Part shown: positions 1 to 9,252 of the stretch, piece after piece
Position numbering within the stretch: the first letter of the stretch is position 1
Layout of the letters: every line of letters starts with the position of its first letter
Assembly (NCBI RefSeq): GCF_004005905.1
Contig: NZ_SACO01000003.1
Span: forward strand, 310,001-374,000
DNA from: Novosphingobium umbonatum
GTDB lineage: Bacteria > Pseudomonadota > Alphaproteobacteria > Sphingomonadales > Sphingomonadaceae
DNA length: 64,000 bases
Direction of reading: 5' to 3'
The notes under the pieces: model-generated
Databases searched by the model: none
What the model saw: the letters and a program-made list of their open reading frames with translations, nothing else
Told to the model about the DNA's origin: nothing
Made by a program: the position numbers and the translations under genes

Positions 1-84
1 CAGTTCCGCATTGGAAACCTTGCGCGCAGGCAAGGCGCTGCCCGTACCGATCAGTACCGAACGCCGGAAGGTTTGACCGCTCAT
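1..84 (-). CDS. fabH: 3-oxoacyl-ACP synthase III, N-terminal fragment
   Basis: Only the first 28 codons are inside the window; the gene runs off the left edge. The visible peptide ([19 protein letters not shown]...) matches the opening beta-strand of FabH, the ketoacyl synthase that starts fatty acid synthesis by condensing acetyl-CoA with malonyl-ACP. Its ATG overlaps the plsX stop (ATGA), so the two are translationally coupled. The order rpmF-plsX-fabH is a conserved bacterial lipid-synthesis arrangement, which supports the call more than the short sequence does. Confidence 0.8.
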   Translation of the reverse strand, partial: MSGQTFRRSVLIGTGSALPARKVSNAEL

Positions 85-1148
85 TGGCCCGCCTCGACCG
101 CGATTTTGCGGGGCGCGCGCAAGGTGTCTTCACCCAGACGCGCAAGGTCGGCTGCGATACGCTCGGTCAGATGTTCCTCCAGCAGCCGCTGGGTCACACC
201 CACGGCATTGGCCACGCCCAACGCATTGGCGCTGCCGTGACTTTTGACGACGATGCCATTGAGGCCAAGGAACACCGCGCCATTGTGATTGTTGGGATCA
301 AGCTGATGCTTGAGCAGTTCGGTGGCGGGGCGCGAGATCAGGAAGCCGATCTTGGACCGCAGCGAACTGGCGAAAGAGCGGCGCAGCAGGTCACCCACGA
401 AACGGGCCGTACCTTCCACCGCTTTAAGAGCGATATTGCCCGAGAAACCGTCGGTGACAACCACATCCATTTCGCCACGACAGATCTTGTCCGCCTCGGT
501 GAAACCGTCAAATCGCATGGAAAGCACACCAGCCGCGTCTTTCAACACAGCGGCTGCATCGCGCAGGGATTCGGTGCCTTTGATTTCTTCGGTGCCGATG
601 TTCAACAGTCGCACGCGGGGCGTGGGCTGGCTGTTGGCAATACGGGCATAGGCCGCACCCATGATGGCGAATTGCACCAGATTGCGGGCATCGCATTCGG
701 TGTTCGCGCCCAGATCCAGCATGACCAGATCGCTGGGCTGAAGGGTGGGCAAAATGGCAGCCAAAGCGGGGCGATCGATGCCCGGCATGGTGCGCAAAGC
801 CAATTTGGCAATCGCCATCAAGGCGCCGGTGTTACCCGCGCTGATGGCCGCGCCCGCCGAACCATCCTTGACGGCATGGATAGCCATGCCCATCGAGGTG
901 GTTTTGGCGCGACGCAACGCGACACTCGGCTTGTCCTCTCCGGCGATAACATCGTCGGCGTGGAGAATTTCCGATATGGCACGCAGATCGGGATGAGCGT
1001 CAAGCGCCTTCCCGATCTTCTCCTGATCACCCACCAGGAGGAACCGCACCTGAGGATAGCGCGTTCGAGCAAGAGCCGCACCAGCGACCATTACCCGAAC
1101 ACCCTCGTCCCCGCCCATCGCGTCTATGGCGATACGCGGCAAACTCAT
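81..1148 (-). CDS. plsX: Phosphate acyltransferase PlsX
   Basis: A 355-residue protein, the normal length for PlsX, a peripheral membrane enzyme that makes acyl-phosphate from acyl-ACP for phosphatidic acid synthesis. Family signatures are visible: [11 protein letters not shown] at residues 7-16, SAGNTGA around 103-109, LDLGANTE around 144-151 and [12 protein letters not shown] near 230-242. It lies 30 bp downstream of rpmF and overlaps fabH by four bases, so the three are probably one operon. A long open frame on the opposite strand is a shadow. Confidence 0.97.
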   Translation of the reverse strand: MSLPRIAIDAMGGDEGVRVMVAGAALARTRYPQVRFLLVGDQEKIGKALDAHPDLRAISEILHADDVIAGEDKPSVALRRAKTTSMGMAIHAVKDGSAGAAISAGNTGALMAIAKLALRTMPGIDRPALAAILPTLQPSDLVMLDLGANTECDARNLVQFAIMGAAYARIANSQPTPRVRLLNIGTEEIKGTESLRDAAAVLKDAAGVLSMRFDGFTEADKICRGEMDVVVTDGFSGNIALKAVEGTARFVGDLLRRSFASSLRSKIGFLISRPATELLKHQLDPNNHNGAVFLGLNGIVVKSHGSANALGVANAVGVTQRLLEEHLTERIAADLARLGEDTLRAPRKIAVEAGQ

Positions 1149-1178
1149 GATGCAATTACCCCCTGCTTGGGATGAAAA

Positions 1179-1358
1179 TTAGAGACCGACAGCAATGATC
1201 TCGCGACCATTGTAGTGGCCGCAAGAGGGGCAAAGGTTGTGGGGACGCTTCAGTTCACCACAGTTCGAGCATTCATGAAACGCTTCAACCTTGAGCGCAT
1301 CATGGCTGCGGCGCATACCCCGGCGGCTGGGGGAAGTTTTTCTTTTGGGGACAGCCAT
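1179..1358 (-). CDS. rpmF: 50S ribosomal protein L32
   Basis: A 59-residue basic protein beginning [20 protein letters not shown], the classic L32 N-terminus. A four-cysteine zinc ribbon (C30, C33, C43, C46) marks it as the zinc-binding C+ form. It is part of the large ribosomal subunit and heads the plsX-fabH cluster. The start was chosen at the only ATG giving the conserved MAVPKRK opening. Confidence 0.97.
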   Translation of the reverse strand: MAVPKRKTSPSRRGMRRSHDALKVEAFHECSNCGELKRPHNLCPSCGHYNGREIIAVGL

Positions 1359-1523
1359 TGCGGCACCTGTTCCTGAAAAATTGACGTGTAAGACGACAAA
1401 AGCCGCCGGAAGTGCGTTGCCGCACAGGCGGATGTGAAGGCGCGCCTATACCGAATTTCTCGTGCGTTGCAAGCCTTGCGCGACTAAGAAGCGCAGGAAA
1501 GTCACATTGCTTGCGAGGATATT

Positions 1524-1937
1524 ATGGTTTTGTCGGGATTTGCACCAGTGGTTTTGCCCACCACGCTCTGTCTGGCCGCCGCTGGCGCAGTGATCAACTG
1601 CTGGCTGATGATCCGCATCGGTCAGGTGCGGATGGCCCGCAAGATCGAATTGGGTGATGGCGGCGATGCTTTCCTACTGGCCCGCATGCGCGCGCAGGCC
1701 AATTTCATCGAAACCGCGCCTTTGACACTGATCCTGTTCGCGCTGGTGGAATTGACCGGCAAGGGCAGCTGGTGGCTGGGGCCCGTCGGCGCCATCTTTA
1801 TGCTGGGCCGCGTGGCGCATGCCATCGGTATGGATGGAAAATTCAAGGCCGGACGCGCCATTGGCACGGTCACCGCGCTGCTGGCCCAACTGGGACTGGC
1901 CACCTTTGCCGTACTGGCCAGCGTCAATCTAATTTAA
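1524..1937 (+). CDS. MAPEG family integral membrane protein
   Basis: A 137-residue protein with about four hydrophobic helices (roughly 8-30, 62-77, 84-100 and 115-137). The segment RAQANFIE at 56-63 is the MAPEG signature loop (membrane-associated proteins in eicosanoid and glutathione metabolism). Bacterial members are often glutathione-dependent membrane transferases or peroxidases, but the substrate cannot be read from sequence. An AGGA Shine-Dalgarno lies six bases before the ATG. It stands alone between rpmF and a convergent metallo-hydrolase gene. Confidence 0.85.
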   Translation: MVLSGFAPVVLPTTLCLAAAGAVINCWLMIRIGQVRMARKIELGDGGDAFLLARMRAQANFIETAPLTLILFALVELTGKGSWWLGPVGAIFMLGRVAHAIGMDGKFKAGRAIGTVTALLAQLGLATFAVLASVNLI

Positions 1938-1983
1938 AGCCCTATAACGAGGGCTGGCGCCAAACCAGCCCTCCTTCACCACA

Positions 1984-2673
1984 TTACCCGTAGATGCCAC
2001 CCACAAAGGGATTGGAGAGCATCTCATGGCCAAACGTGCTGCAAGGCCCATGCCCCGGCACAAAGGTCACATCCTTGCCCAGCGGCCACAGCTTGCCCGT
2101 GATCGAATCGAGCAGTTGCTGGTGATTGCCCTGAGGGAAATCGGTGCGGCCGATGCTGCCCTGAAACAAAACATCGCCCACAATCGCCAAACGCGAGGGC
2201 TCGTGGAAGAACACGACATGGCCGGGTGTATGGCCGGGGCAATGCAGCACATCGAACGTCAGTTCACCCACCGTCACCTGATCGCCATCGACCAGCCAGC
2301 GATCGGGTTCAAAACTTTCCCCTGCAAGGCCCATGCGCATATTGGGATTATCGAGTCCCTCGATCCAGAAGCGGTCGCCTTCATGCGGCCCCTCAATGCT
2401 CAGGCCCAGATCCTTGGCCAGCACGCCTGCCAGCCCGCAATGGTCCATATGCCCATGCGTCACCAACAGCTTTTCCAGGGTCACCCCGCGCGCGGCCACT
2501 TCCGCCTTCAGCCGGTCCAGATCGCCGCCAGGGTCGATCAAGGCCCCGCGCATCGTCTTGGTGCACCACACCAGCGAGCAATTCTGCTGGAAGGCGGTGA
2601 CCGGAATGAGGTGGATCCGCAAGGGAGGCTCATTCACCCCTGCTTCTGCTCGTGAAGTTTTACTATCAACCAT
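1984..2673 (-). CDS. MBL-fold metallo-hydrolase, glyoxalase II-like
   Basis: A 229-residue zinc hydrolase of the metallo-beta-lactamase fold. The HxHxDH motif THGHMDH is at residues 72-78, followed by a metal-ligand histidine in HCPGHTPGH (near 148), an aspartate in VGDVLF (167) and PGHGP near 207-211. This compact GloB-like family usually acts on thioesters such as S-lactoylglutathione; the substrate here is inferred only. The frame stays open a further 23 codons upstream, but the ATG at 2673 has an AGGAT Shine-Dalgarno at good spacing, so it is preferred. A GTG at 2637 is an alternative. Confidence 0.85.
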   Translation of the reverse strand: MVDSKTSRAEAGVNEPPLRIHLIPVTAFQQNCSLVWCTKTMRGALIDPGGDLDRLKAEVAARGVTLEKLLVTHGHMDHCGLAGVLAKDLGLSIEGPHEGDRFWIEGLDNPNMRMGLAGESFEPDRWLVDGDQVTVGELTFDVLHCPGHTPGHVVFFHEPSRLAIVGDVLFQGSIGRTDFPQGNHQQLLDSITGKLWPLGKDVTFVPGHGPCSTFGHEMLSNPFVGGIYG

Positions 2674-2767
2674 GCGGCAAATCCTACTAGGCCAAAGCCC
2701 GCAAGGCCAGTGGCACTGCGCCGCCCATAGCATATATTTCATCCATCAATTCAGTTGGGATTAAACC

Positions 2768-3283
2768 ATGCGCCTCCTCTCACTCGCCCTGCTGGCCGGT
2801 GCCAGCCTGATTTCTGCCTCGCCCGCGATGGCCGCACCCGCCCCGCATATGAAAGCCGCCAGCTTTGCTGCCCTGCCCCAGCCCCTGCCCGCCACGCCCT
2901 ATAACGAAACGGCCAATGCGCAGCAGGAAGTGGCCGCCGCCATCGCCCGCGCCAAGAAGAACCACAAGTTGGTGCTGCTGGATCTGGGTGGTAACTGGTG
3001 CCCCGATTGCCGCATTCTGGCCGCCACCATGGCGCAGCCCGAACTGGCAGCATTCATGCGCAAACATTATGAAGTGGTGATGGTGGACGTGGGCCGCTAC
3101 ACCAAGAATCTGGATATCTCGGCCGCTTACGGCATTGATCGCCCCAAGGGCGTGCCCGCGCTGTTTGTCGTTGACCCCAAGACCAACAAGCTGATCAACG
3201 AAGGCCGCGTTACCGCGCTGTCGGATGCGCGCTCGATGACGCCGCAGGCCTTGGCCGACTGGGTGGCCCAATGGACTAAATAA
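2768..3283 (+). CDS. Secreted thioredoxin-like protein
   Basis: A 171-residue protein with a cleavable signal peptide (about residues 1-23, ending SPAMAA). It has a thioredoxin fold with active site WCPDC at 77-81 (CPDC rather than CGPC). The surrounding LVLLDLGGNWCPDCR and GVPALFVVDP, the latter carrying the cis-proline, are typical. It probably acts as a periplasmic disulfide reductase or isomerase. It is divergent from the metallo-hydrolase gene and convergent with the S24 regulator. Confidence 0.85.
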   Translation: MRLLSLALLAGASLISASPAMAAPAPHMKAASFAALPQPLPATPYNETANAQQEVAAAIARAKKNHKLVLLDLGGNWCPDCRILAATMAQPELAAFMRKHYEVVMVDVGRYTKNLDISAAYGIDRPKGVPALFVVDPKTNKLINEGRVTALSDARSMTPQALADWVAQWTK

Positions 3284-3304
3284 GAGTTTCGGGCGGGCGT
3301 CCGA

Positions 3305-3922
3305 TTACAGGCGCCCGCCTTTCCACACCACACGACCGATCACGATCACCTCGCTGGGCGCCATATCAATCGGCGCATAATGCGTATTATCGCTGCACAA
3401 GCGGACCCGGCCCGGACGGCCCATATCCACCCGCTTGACCAACAGCGAATCCTCGACCCACACCACATGCACCCCGTCGCGCAGAGCTCGGACCGAACGG
3501 TCGATCAAGATCTCGTCACCGTCGCGCAAGGTGGGCTCCATCGAATCCCCCGCCACGGTCATGGTCGCCAGATCAGCCCCATGCAGCCCCATCTCGCGCA
3601 GCCAGCTTTGCGAGAAGCGCAAGGCGCCGAAAGGCTGCTCCGAGGTCACGAACGAGCCCACCCCTGCCGCGGCGCTGAGCGCCAGTCGGGGCACGTCGAC
3701 ATATTCACTGCGCACCGGCTGTTTGCGGACAATGACCTCGGCATAGGATTTTTCCTCTAACTCCCGCCCGCCTCCGCTGAGAAGCGATTCGTCGACGCCA
3801 AAGAATCGGGCAAGGACTTTTCGGTCATTTTCCTCCAGTTTGCGCGGACTCCCCTTGCGCACAAACTGCTGCAAATAAGCAGGATTCCTTCCCAGCAACC
3901 CCGAGAGGGCAGCAAGGCTCAC
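3305..3922 (-). CDS. S24 (LexA/CI-like) peptidase-domain transcriptional regulator, probably frameshifted at its N-terminus
   Basis: A 205-residue protein. Residues 1-45 are the end of a helix-turn-helix domain (LLGRNPAYLQQFVRKGSP, then FFGVDE). The C-terminal half is an S24 peptidase with catalytic Ser127 in AGDSMEPT and Lys163 in SLLVKRV, and an Ala-Gly autocleavage-like bond near 86-87. The only in-frame start is a GTG at 3922, which leaves the helix-turn-helix without its first helix. An ATG at 3975 opens MEKPDARKTLQALVAERG and ends in TGA at 3919-3921, inside a run of five G (3922-3926 on this strand). One more G would fuse the two parts into the usual full-length protein. Either this is a real frameshift, a sequencing slip, or a short GTG-initiated form. 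Confidence 0.8.
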   Translation of the reverse strand: MSLAALSGLLGRNPAYLQQFVRKGSPRKLEENDRKVLARFFGVDESLLSGGGRELEEKSYAEVIVRKQPVRSEYVDVPRLALSAAAGVGSFVTSEQPFGALRFSQSWLREMGLHGADLATMTVAGDSMEPTLRDGDEILIDRSVRALRDGVHVVWVEDSLLVKRVDMGRPGRVRLCSDNTHYAPIDMAPSEVIVIGRVVWKGGRL

Positions 3923-3975
3923 CCCCGCTCCGCGACAAGTGCTTGTAATGTTTTGCGGGCATCCGGTTTCTCCAT
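3919..3975 (-). pseudogene. Detached N-terminal segment of the S24 regulator
   Basis: An 18-codon reading frame (MEKPDARKTLQALVAERG, then TGA). It reads as the missing first helix of the adjacent S24 regulator, whose frame continues one base out of phase as VSLAALSGLLGRN. From memory of this family, sphingomonad homologues join such segments without a break. The break falls in a five-G homopolymer, a common place for indels. Confidence 0.55.
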
Positions 3976-3989
3976 GATCAGTGGAATAC

Positions 3990-4004
3990 CATAGGATTTT
4001 TCCT
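3990..4004. promoter_or_regulatory. Candidate operator palindrome in the S24 regulator / small-gene divergent promoter region
   Basis: The 15-mer CATAGGATTTTTCCT contains inverted arms AGGA/TCCT around a T tract, extended to TAGGA/TCCTA at this copy. The identical 15-mer also occurs at 3743-3757 inside the regulator gene. Two exact copies 247 bp apart, one in the divergent intergenic region, suggest an autoregulatory operator. This is inference from repetition and position only. Confidence 0.35.
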
Positions 4005-4088
4005 AAACAAGAAAGGACGAATATGAGAACAAATACCTAGTAGACGAACCGAAACGGTTCTTCTGCCAAAAGACAAGGGAGCACCACC

Positions 4089-4277
4089 ATGCTGCTGAGA
4101 AAAATAGAGGACTTCCTGAGAGCCACCGGCATGCCATGGACCAAGTTTGGACGAATGGTCGCACACGATCCAAGACTGGTAGGCGATATGCGCAATGGCC
4201 GAAACCCCGGCCCTGACCTCGTATCCCGCATCGAATTTTTCATGCCCCATCACCAGGAGGCCAACCATGCGCTTTGA
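4089..4277 (+). CDS. Small conserved protein, HTH-like, unknown function
   Basis: A 62-residue basic protein (MLLRKIEDFLRATGMPWTKF...). The pattern of a short helix, GMPWTKFGRMVAHDPRLVGDMRNGRNPGP and a closing helix resembles a minimal helix-turn-helix found as a small conserved protein in sphingomonads. No function is known to me. A strong Shine-Dalgarno (AAGGGAG) precedes the ATG. It is divergent from the S24 regulator and overlaps the next gene by 11 bases. Confidence 0.7.
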   Translation: MLLRKIEDFLRATGMPWTKFGRMVAHDPRLVGDMRNGRNPGPDLVSRIEFFMPHHQEANHAL

Positions 4278-4686
4278 TTTCCGCTCCAGCAACGACATCA
4301 ACGCAGAACGCGTCGCCCTGTTCAGCCCTGCCGAACGTCTGGGCACCGCCAAGGGCGCGGGCGCAAAACGCACCCGCCACCCGTCGGTCCAGCTTCTGGA
4401 TGCCACCATGCGCCTTGCCGGCCCCCATGCCGAATTGCTGTCCCACGCCGAACGCCCCTGGGCCAGCACGACCTTCTCCGGCGCGCGCCACACCGTCACG
4501 CTGATGTTCAGCGGCGAGGAAGGGGTTGCGGCGGCGCGGGAATTCATCGCCACCCTGCCCGAGCATGAATTTACCATCCGCGGCCAATTGGTTGCCGACG
4601 CTGGCGTCAATGAAGTGACCCATGTCATGCAACCCACCGAAAGGATGGTGCTGGAAGCCGACCTGCTGGTGCTGGCAGAGGTATAG
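4267..4686 (+). CDS. Conserved protein of unknown function
   Basis: A 139-residue protein with no recognised domain. The ATG at 4267 was chosen because AGGAGG lies six bases upstream; the frame is open further left but without a ribosome site. It begins MRFDFRSSNDINAERV and has no signal peptide or membrane segment. It overlaps the 62-residue gene in a different frame, implying translational coupling and a shared role with it, possibly under the neighbouring S24 regulator. Confidence 0.7.
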   Translation: MRFDFRSSNDINAERVALFSPAERLGTAKGAGAKRTRHPSVQLLDATMRLAGPHAELLSHAERPWASTTFSGARHTVTLMFSGEEGVAAAREFIATLPEHEFTIRGQLVADAGVNEVTHVMQPTERMVLEADLLVLAEV

Positions 4687-4746
4687 AGGCTCGCCGGCGC
4701 CCTATCGCGCAAGAGGGCGAGCCCCATCTGCCTGACCCGGGCCCGT

Positions 4747-6216
4747 TCAGCCCAGTTTCCAATCCCAGCCTAACGGATCACCGTCCATAACCTCCACGCC
4801 TTGCGCGGCCAATTCATCGCGCAGGGCGTCGGAGCGGGCAAAATCCTTCTCCACCCGCGCCTGCTTGCGTTCGGCTAGAATGGCCTCGATCTCAGCCTCG
4901 GTGATGGTGGCGGAAACGGGGCGGAGGCGCAGATCGGCCCGCTCCACACCCAGCAGGTTCAAGCCCAGCACCCCGTCCATGGCCGTCAACGCCGCCAGCT
5001 TTTCGGGCGCGGGCACCTTTTTGACCGAGGCCACCTCCTCCAGCAAAGTCAGCGCCATCGGCGTGTTGAGATCATCGGCCATCGCCGCCTCGAAAGCGGC
5101 GACCAGCGGCGCAACCTTGGGACCAAATCCGCCCAGCGCGGCATAGCCGGTGCCTTCGACCTGCGCCTTCACCTGCGCCACCGCCATCACCAGACGCTTC
5201 AGCCTTACCAGCGCCGCGCCCAGCCCTTCCCAACTGAACTCCAATTCGCTGCGATAATGCGCCTGAAGGCACATCAGGCGATAGGCCAAAGGATGATAGC
5301 CCTTGTCGATCAGCAATTGCAGACGCAGGAATTCACCGGAAGATTTACTCATCTTTCCAGAGCGTTCGACAAGGAAGTTATTGTGCATCCAGAAGCGGGC
5401 ACCCGAATGCAAAGGGTCCTCCAACCCGCCACAGCCGCAGATCGCCTGATTCTGCGCGATCTCGTTAGGGTGGTGGATCTCGCGGTGGTCAATCCCGCCG
5501 GTGTGGATGTCGAAAGGAAAGCCCAGCACTTCCCCGCTCATCACGCTGCATTCCAGATGCCAGCCCGGCGCACCGCGCCCCCATGGGCTGTCCCATTCCA
5601 TCTGCCGCTTCTCACCTGCGGGTGTCTTGCGCCAGATGGCAAAGTCGGCCTGATTGCGCTTACCATCCACGGCCTCGATCCGGCCCTCACCTTCCTCGGT
5701 ATTGGCGCGGGCCAGTCGGCCATAATCGCCGACCGTGCTGACATCGAAATAGAGGCCGCTTTCCAGCTCGTAACAATGCCTGTCGGCGATCTTTTTCGCA
5801 AACTCGATCATCTGCGGCACGTAATCGGTGGCGATGGTCCATTGCGCAGGCTGGCGGATGTTGAGCGCGCGGATATCGGCCCAATAGGCCTGCTTGTAAT
5901 GTTCCGCGATATCCCAGATGCTCTTGGCCTCTTTCGCGGCCATGCGCTCCATCTTGTCCTCGCCCGCATCGGCATCGTCGGTCAAATGGCCCACATCGGT
6001 GATGTTGATCACATGGGTCAGCTTGTACCCCTGATAGCTCAGCGTGCGCCCCAGAATATCGGCAAAGACATAGGCGCGCATATTGCCGATATGCGGGTAA
6101 TTATAGACCGTCGGCCCGCAGGAATAGACGCGCGCCTCTCCTGCATGCACAGGCGTGAAAATCTCGGTCTGGCGGGTCAGGCTGTTGAACAGCTGCAAAG
6201 GCGCGTTGTTGGTCAT
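4747..6216 (-). CDS. cysS: Cysteinyl-tRNA synthetase
   Basis: A 489-residue class I aminoacyl-tRNA synthetase charging tRNA-Cys. The HIGH-type motif is HIGN at 42-45 and KMSKS is at 288-292. Probable zinc ligands are C33 (SCGPTVYNY), C223 and the HHPNE segment near 248-252. The frame extends 20 codons upstream into the preceding gene, but the ATG at 6216 gives the normal family start (MTNNAPLQLFNSLTR). No strong Shine-Dalgarno is visible. It lies 43 bp after a secreted-protein gene on the same strand. Confidence 0.97.
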   Translation of the reverse strand: MTNNAPLQLFNSLTRQTEIFTPVHAGEARVYSCGPTVYNYPHIGNMRAYVFADILGRTLSYQGYKLTHVINITDVGHLTDDADAGEDKMERMAAKEAKSIWDIAEHYKQAYWADIRALNIRQPAQWTIATDYVPQMIEFAKKIADRHCYELESGLYFDVSTVGDYGRLARANTEEGEGRIEAVDGKRNQADFAIWRKTPAGEKRQMEWDSPWGRGAPGWHLECSVMSGEVLGFPFDIHTGGIDHREIHHPNEIAQNQAICGCGGLEDPLHSGARFWMHNNFLVERSGKMSKSSGEFLRLQLLIDKGYHPLAYRLMCLQAHYRSELEFSWEGLGAALVRLKRLVMAVAQVKAQVEGTGYAALGGFGPKVAPLVAAFEAAMADDLNTPMALTLLEEVASVKKVPAPEKLAALTAMDGVLGLNLLGVERADLRLRPVSATITEAEIEAILAERKQARVEKDFARSDALRDELAAQGVEVMDGDPLGWDWKLG

Positions 6217-6259
6217 ATGATGCCGGTTGGCAAGGCCCAGACCAAAGGTCAAGACCAGT

Positions 6260-7351
6260 TCAGCGCGCAGCGGCACCTCGGGCCATCTTGCGCAACCCCT
6301 GTTCCAGCAAACGCCGCGAACTGTCGTCCATCTTGTCGATCACGCTGCCGTCCTGCGCGGGGCGGGCAACCTGTCCATGCTGGGGCGGGCCAGACCTCTG
6401 GGCCAAGGCCTGCCGGATATCCGCCTGACGCAGTGCATAGCCCTGGGGCGAGACCGCCCCCATATCGTCATCATCCACCAGCTTGAGCCCGCTCAAGGCC
6501 GCATGGAACCCGCTGGCCGCTTCGGGCCGGATGACGGGGCGCGCGATCAATACGCTGGCCCGCAAACGGCAGGAGACATATTGCGTTTCGCCCGCCTCGA
6601 CATTCAAACGCAGGCTATCGGAGGTCTCGCTCGTCACGCGAAAGGCATGGACACCGGCCGATGCCACATAGGCAAACCAGCGCCCCGAGCCCAGCGAGGA
6701 CAATTTGCGCTCCTCCTCCCTGATGGTGCAGCCGATCATCTTCCAACTGAGGGAATCAGGGCGATAGAACACCACTTGCCCCATCCCCTTGGGCGGGGGC
6801 GGAACATCGAGTGCGGCCTTCTCCGGCCAATCCGCCGATGAGGCAGATGCGGCTTCAGCTGCTCCAAGCTCCCCCGCCACATCCGCCAGCGCATAGCTAC
6901 CCTTGGCCACCACAATATTGCCGCCACGCGTCGCCATGCCCAACATCGACATGGGCAAAGCTGTCGCCAAAGACAGTGAGCCATGACGCCGCATCTCGTT
7001 CACGCGATCACGCCCGACCATATTTTGCTGTAGGGACCGCAAGGCAATCTTGCGCCCGTGATGGTCAAGATAGCGCAAGGCCAGCACCAGCACCCCGGGC
7101 GCGCCGCCTCCACCGGCGGGCTTGGCCTCCACCACCTCGCCCAGCCCCATCAGGCCAGCAGGCAAAGTTTCGCCATTATCCAGACTTGCGGCTTTGGCCA
7201 GACGGATGGGGAACATGTCGCCGACATGGCTGCCCTCGCTGGACAGGGTGGCAAGAAATTCCACCTCCACCTGCGGCTGCGGCTGCGCCTTGGCGGCATG
7301 CGCCGCCCCCAGAGTCACAGCCAGCAACAAAGCCCGCATGCCTCGCATCAT
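6260..7351 (-). CDS. Secreted protein with DUF2846-like C-terminal region
   Basis: A 363-residue protein with a signal peptide (about 1-22, ending AAHAAKA). The first 130 residues after it look like a beta-rich domain (EFLATLSSEGSHVGDMFPIRL). The region from about residue 190 (VVFYRPDSLSWKMIGCTIRE, then LGSGRWFAYVASAGVHAFRV) resembles DUF2846, a lipocalin-sized surface domain of unknown role. I do not recognise the whole architecture. It is immediately upstream of cysS. Confidence 0.7.
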   Translation of the reverse strand: MMRGMRALLLAVTLGAAHAAKAQPQPQVEVEFLATLSSEGSHVGDMFPIRLAKAASLDNGETLPAGLMGLGEVVEAKPAGGGGAPGVLVLALRYLDHHGRKIALRSLQQNMVGRDRVNEMRRHGSLSLATALPMSMLGMATRGGNIVVAKGSYALADVAGELGAAEAASASSADWPEKAALDVPPPPKGMGQVVFYRPDSLSWKMIGCTIREEERKLSSLGSGRWFAYVASAGVHAFRVTSETSDSLRLNVEAGETQYVSCRLRASVLIARPVIRPEAASGFHAALSGLKLVDDDDMGAVSPQGYALRQADIRQALAQRSGPPQHGQVARPAQDGSVIDKMDDSSRRLLEQGLRKMARGAAAR

Positions 7352-7414
7352 CCCGACTCCTTATGTATTTTTACTAAGGCCACATAAGGTGCCAGTATGG
7401 TACAAGCGAGGATA

Positions 7415-9229
7415 TCAGCCGTCCTCGAACAATCCCGCCAATTGTTCGATCATCGTCCCGCCTAATTGTTCAACATCCATAATGGTTACTGCGCGACGGT
7501 AATAGCGCGTTACATCATGGCCGATCCCGATCGCCACCAATTGGACCGGCGACTTGTTCTCGATCCAGTCGATCATCTTGCGCAGATGGCCTTCCAGATA
7601 GCCCGCCGTGTTGACCGACAGGGTGGAATCATCGACCGGCGCGCCGTCCGAAATCACCATCAGGATGCGGCGATCTTCGGGGCGGGCCAGCAGGCGATCA
7701 TGCGCCCATTTCAGCGCCTCGCCGTCGATATTTTCCTTGAGCAGGCCCTCGCGCATCATCAGGCCCAAATTCTTGCGCGCACGGCGCCAAGGTTCATCAG
7801 CCTTTTTATAAACAATGTGGCGCAAGTCATTGAGACGCCCCGGTTGCGCAGGCTTGCCCGCCGCCAACCAAGCCTCACGGCTGCGCCCACCCTTCCATGC
7901 GCTGGTGGTAAAGCCAAGGATCTCGGTCTTCACCCCGCAACGCTCCAGCGTGCGGGCCAGAACATCGGCGGAAATGGCCGCCATGGAAATCGGCCGCCCC
8001 CGCATCGAGCCGGAATTGTCGATCAACAGGGTGACAATCGTGTCCTTGAACTCGATATCCCGCTCGACCTTGTAGCTCAGCGAAGAACCGGGCGAAGTGA
8101 CCACCCGCGCCAGACGGGCGGCGTCCAGAATGCCTTCTTCCTGATCGAAGTCCCAACTGCGGTTCTGCTGCGCCATCAAGCGGCGCTGGAGCCGGTTGGC
8201 AAGGCGGGTGACGATGCCCTGCAAACCCTTCAACTGCGCGTCCAGATAGGCGCGCAGGCGGGTCAGCTCATTGTCATCGCACAGGTCCTGCGCGGCGATT
8301 ACCTCGTCATGCTTCTCGGTGAAGACCTTGTAATCAAATTCGGAAGGCAGATCGGTCCAAGGGCGGTTGGGACGCGTGGGCAACATGCCCTCCTCGCTAT
8401 CCTCGCCCTCGTCATCCAGTTGGGATTCATCGTCGATCTGGGTCTGCTGCTCGCTTTCCCCCTCGCCGTCGCCCTGCTGTTGGTCCGCCGCCATTTCCAT
8501 CGGCTGCGGCTCCTGACCGGGCTGGTCCTCGTCCTGCTGCTCTTCCTTGTCCTGCTCGGCTTCCTCGTTATCCTCGTCCTCCCCCGGTTCATCGGTGGTC
8601 TCGGGCTGGGTCAGGTCCAGATGGCGCAGCATATCCAGCGCAAGGCTCTGGAAAGCGCGCTGGTCGCCAAGGCTTTGCGCCAAGGCGTCGAAATCGCCCT
8701 TGGCGCGTTCCTCGATCCACGCGCGGCGCAGTTCCACACCAGCCTTCGCGGCAGGCGGGATCGGCTGACCGGTCAATTTCTCGCGCAGGATCAGCGACAG
8801 CGCGGTATGCAAAGGCACCTGTTCGGCACGTTCGGCGCGGGTGATGGCATCCTGCGCCACCTTGATCTGTAGCGCCGCATCCAGATTGTCGCGCATGCCC
8901 GCAAAGCCTTGCGTGCCCAGCGCTTCAAACCGCACCGTCTCCACCGCATCATAGCAAGCCCGCGCAATCACATCGGCAGGCGCGCTCTTGCGATGCAGCG
9001 CTTCATTGTGATGCTTCAACCGCAAGGCATAGCTATCGGCATAGCCGCGCGCTTCCATCGCGGCGGCGCGGGGCACGCCCCTGCCCGGCATCGGAATGCG
9101 GAATACAGGGCCGGACTGGCTGGGATTGTCCGCTATCCAGTTCACCTCGACATCGGCACGCTCGGCAATCGCGCGCGAGGCGCCGGTCAATGCCAGCTTG
9201 AACTTGTCGAGCGGAGTTTCCTCAGCCAA
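7415..9229 (-). CDS. cobT: Cobaltochelatase subunit CobT
   Basis: A 604-residue protein. The N-terminal third is alpha-helical, a long acidic Glu/Asp/Gln linker occupies about 205-290, and the C-terminus is a von Willebrand A domain with MIDAS motif DNSGSM near residue 395. This is the CobT layout. CobT and the AAA+ protein CobS form the ATP-driven part of the CobNST cobalt chelatase for aerobic cobalamin synthesis. cobS is in this window but about 53 kb away (61855-62847), and cobN is not present. In lineages lacking the pathway CobST may serve another chelatase. Confidence 0.93.
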   Translation of the reverse strand: MAEETPLDKFKLALTGASRAIAERADVEVNWIADNPSQSGPVFRIPMPGRGVPRAAAMEARGYADSYALRLKHHNEALHRKSAPADVIARACYDAVETVRFEALGTQGFAGMRDNLDAALQIKVAQDAITRAERAEQVPLHTALSLILREKLTGQPIPPAAKAGVELRRAWIEERAKGDFDALAQSLGDQRAFQSLALDMLRHLDLTQPETTDEPGEDEDNEEAEQDKEEQQDEDQPGQEPQPMEMAADQQQGDGEGESEQQTQIDDESQLDDEGEDSEEGMLPTRPNRPWTDLPSEFDYKVFTEKHDEVIAAQDLCDDNELTRLRAYLDAQLKGLQGIVTRLANRLQRRLMAQQNRSWDFDQEEGILDAARLARVVTSPGSSLSYKVERDIEFKDTIVTLLIDNSGSMRGRPISMAAISADVLARTLERCGVKTEILGFTTSAWKGGRSREAWLAAGKPAQPGRLNDLRHIVYKKADEPWRRARKNLGLMMREGLLKENIDGEALKWAHDRLLARPEDRRILMVISDGAPVDDSTLSVNTAGYLEGHLRKMIDWIENKSPVQLVAIGIGHDVTRYYRRAVTIMDVEQLGGTMIEQLAGLFEDG

Positions 9230-9252
9230 ATCCTTAACCCTTCAGTCTACTA

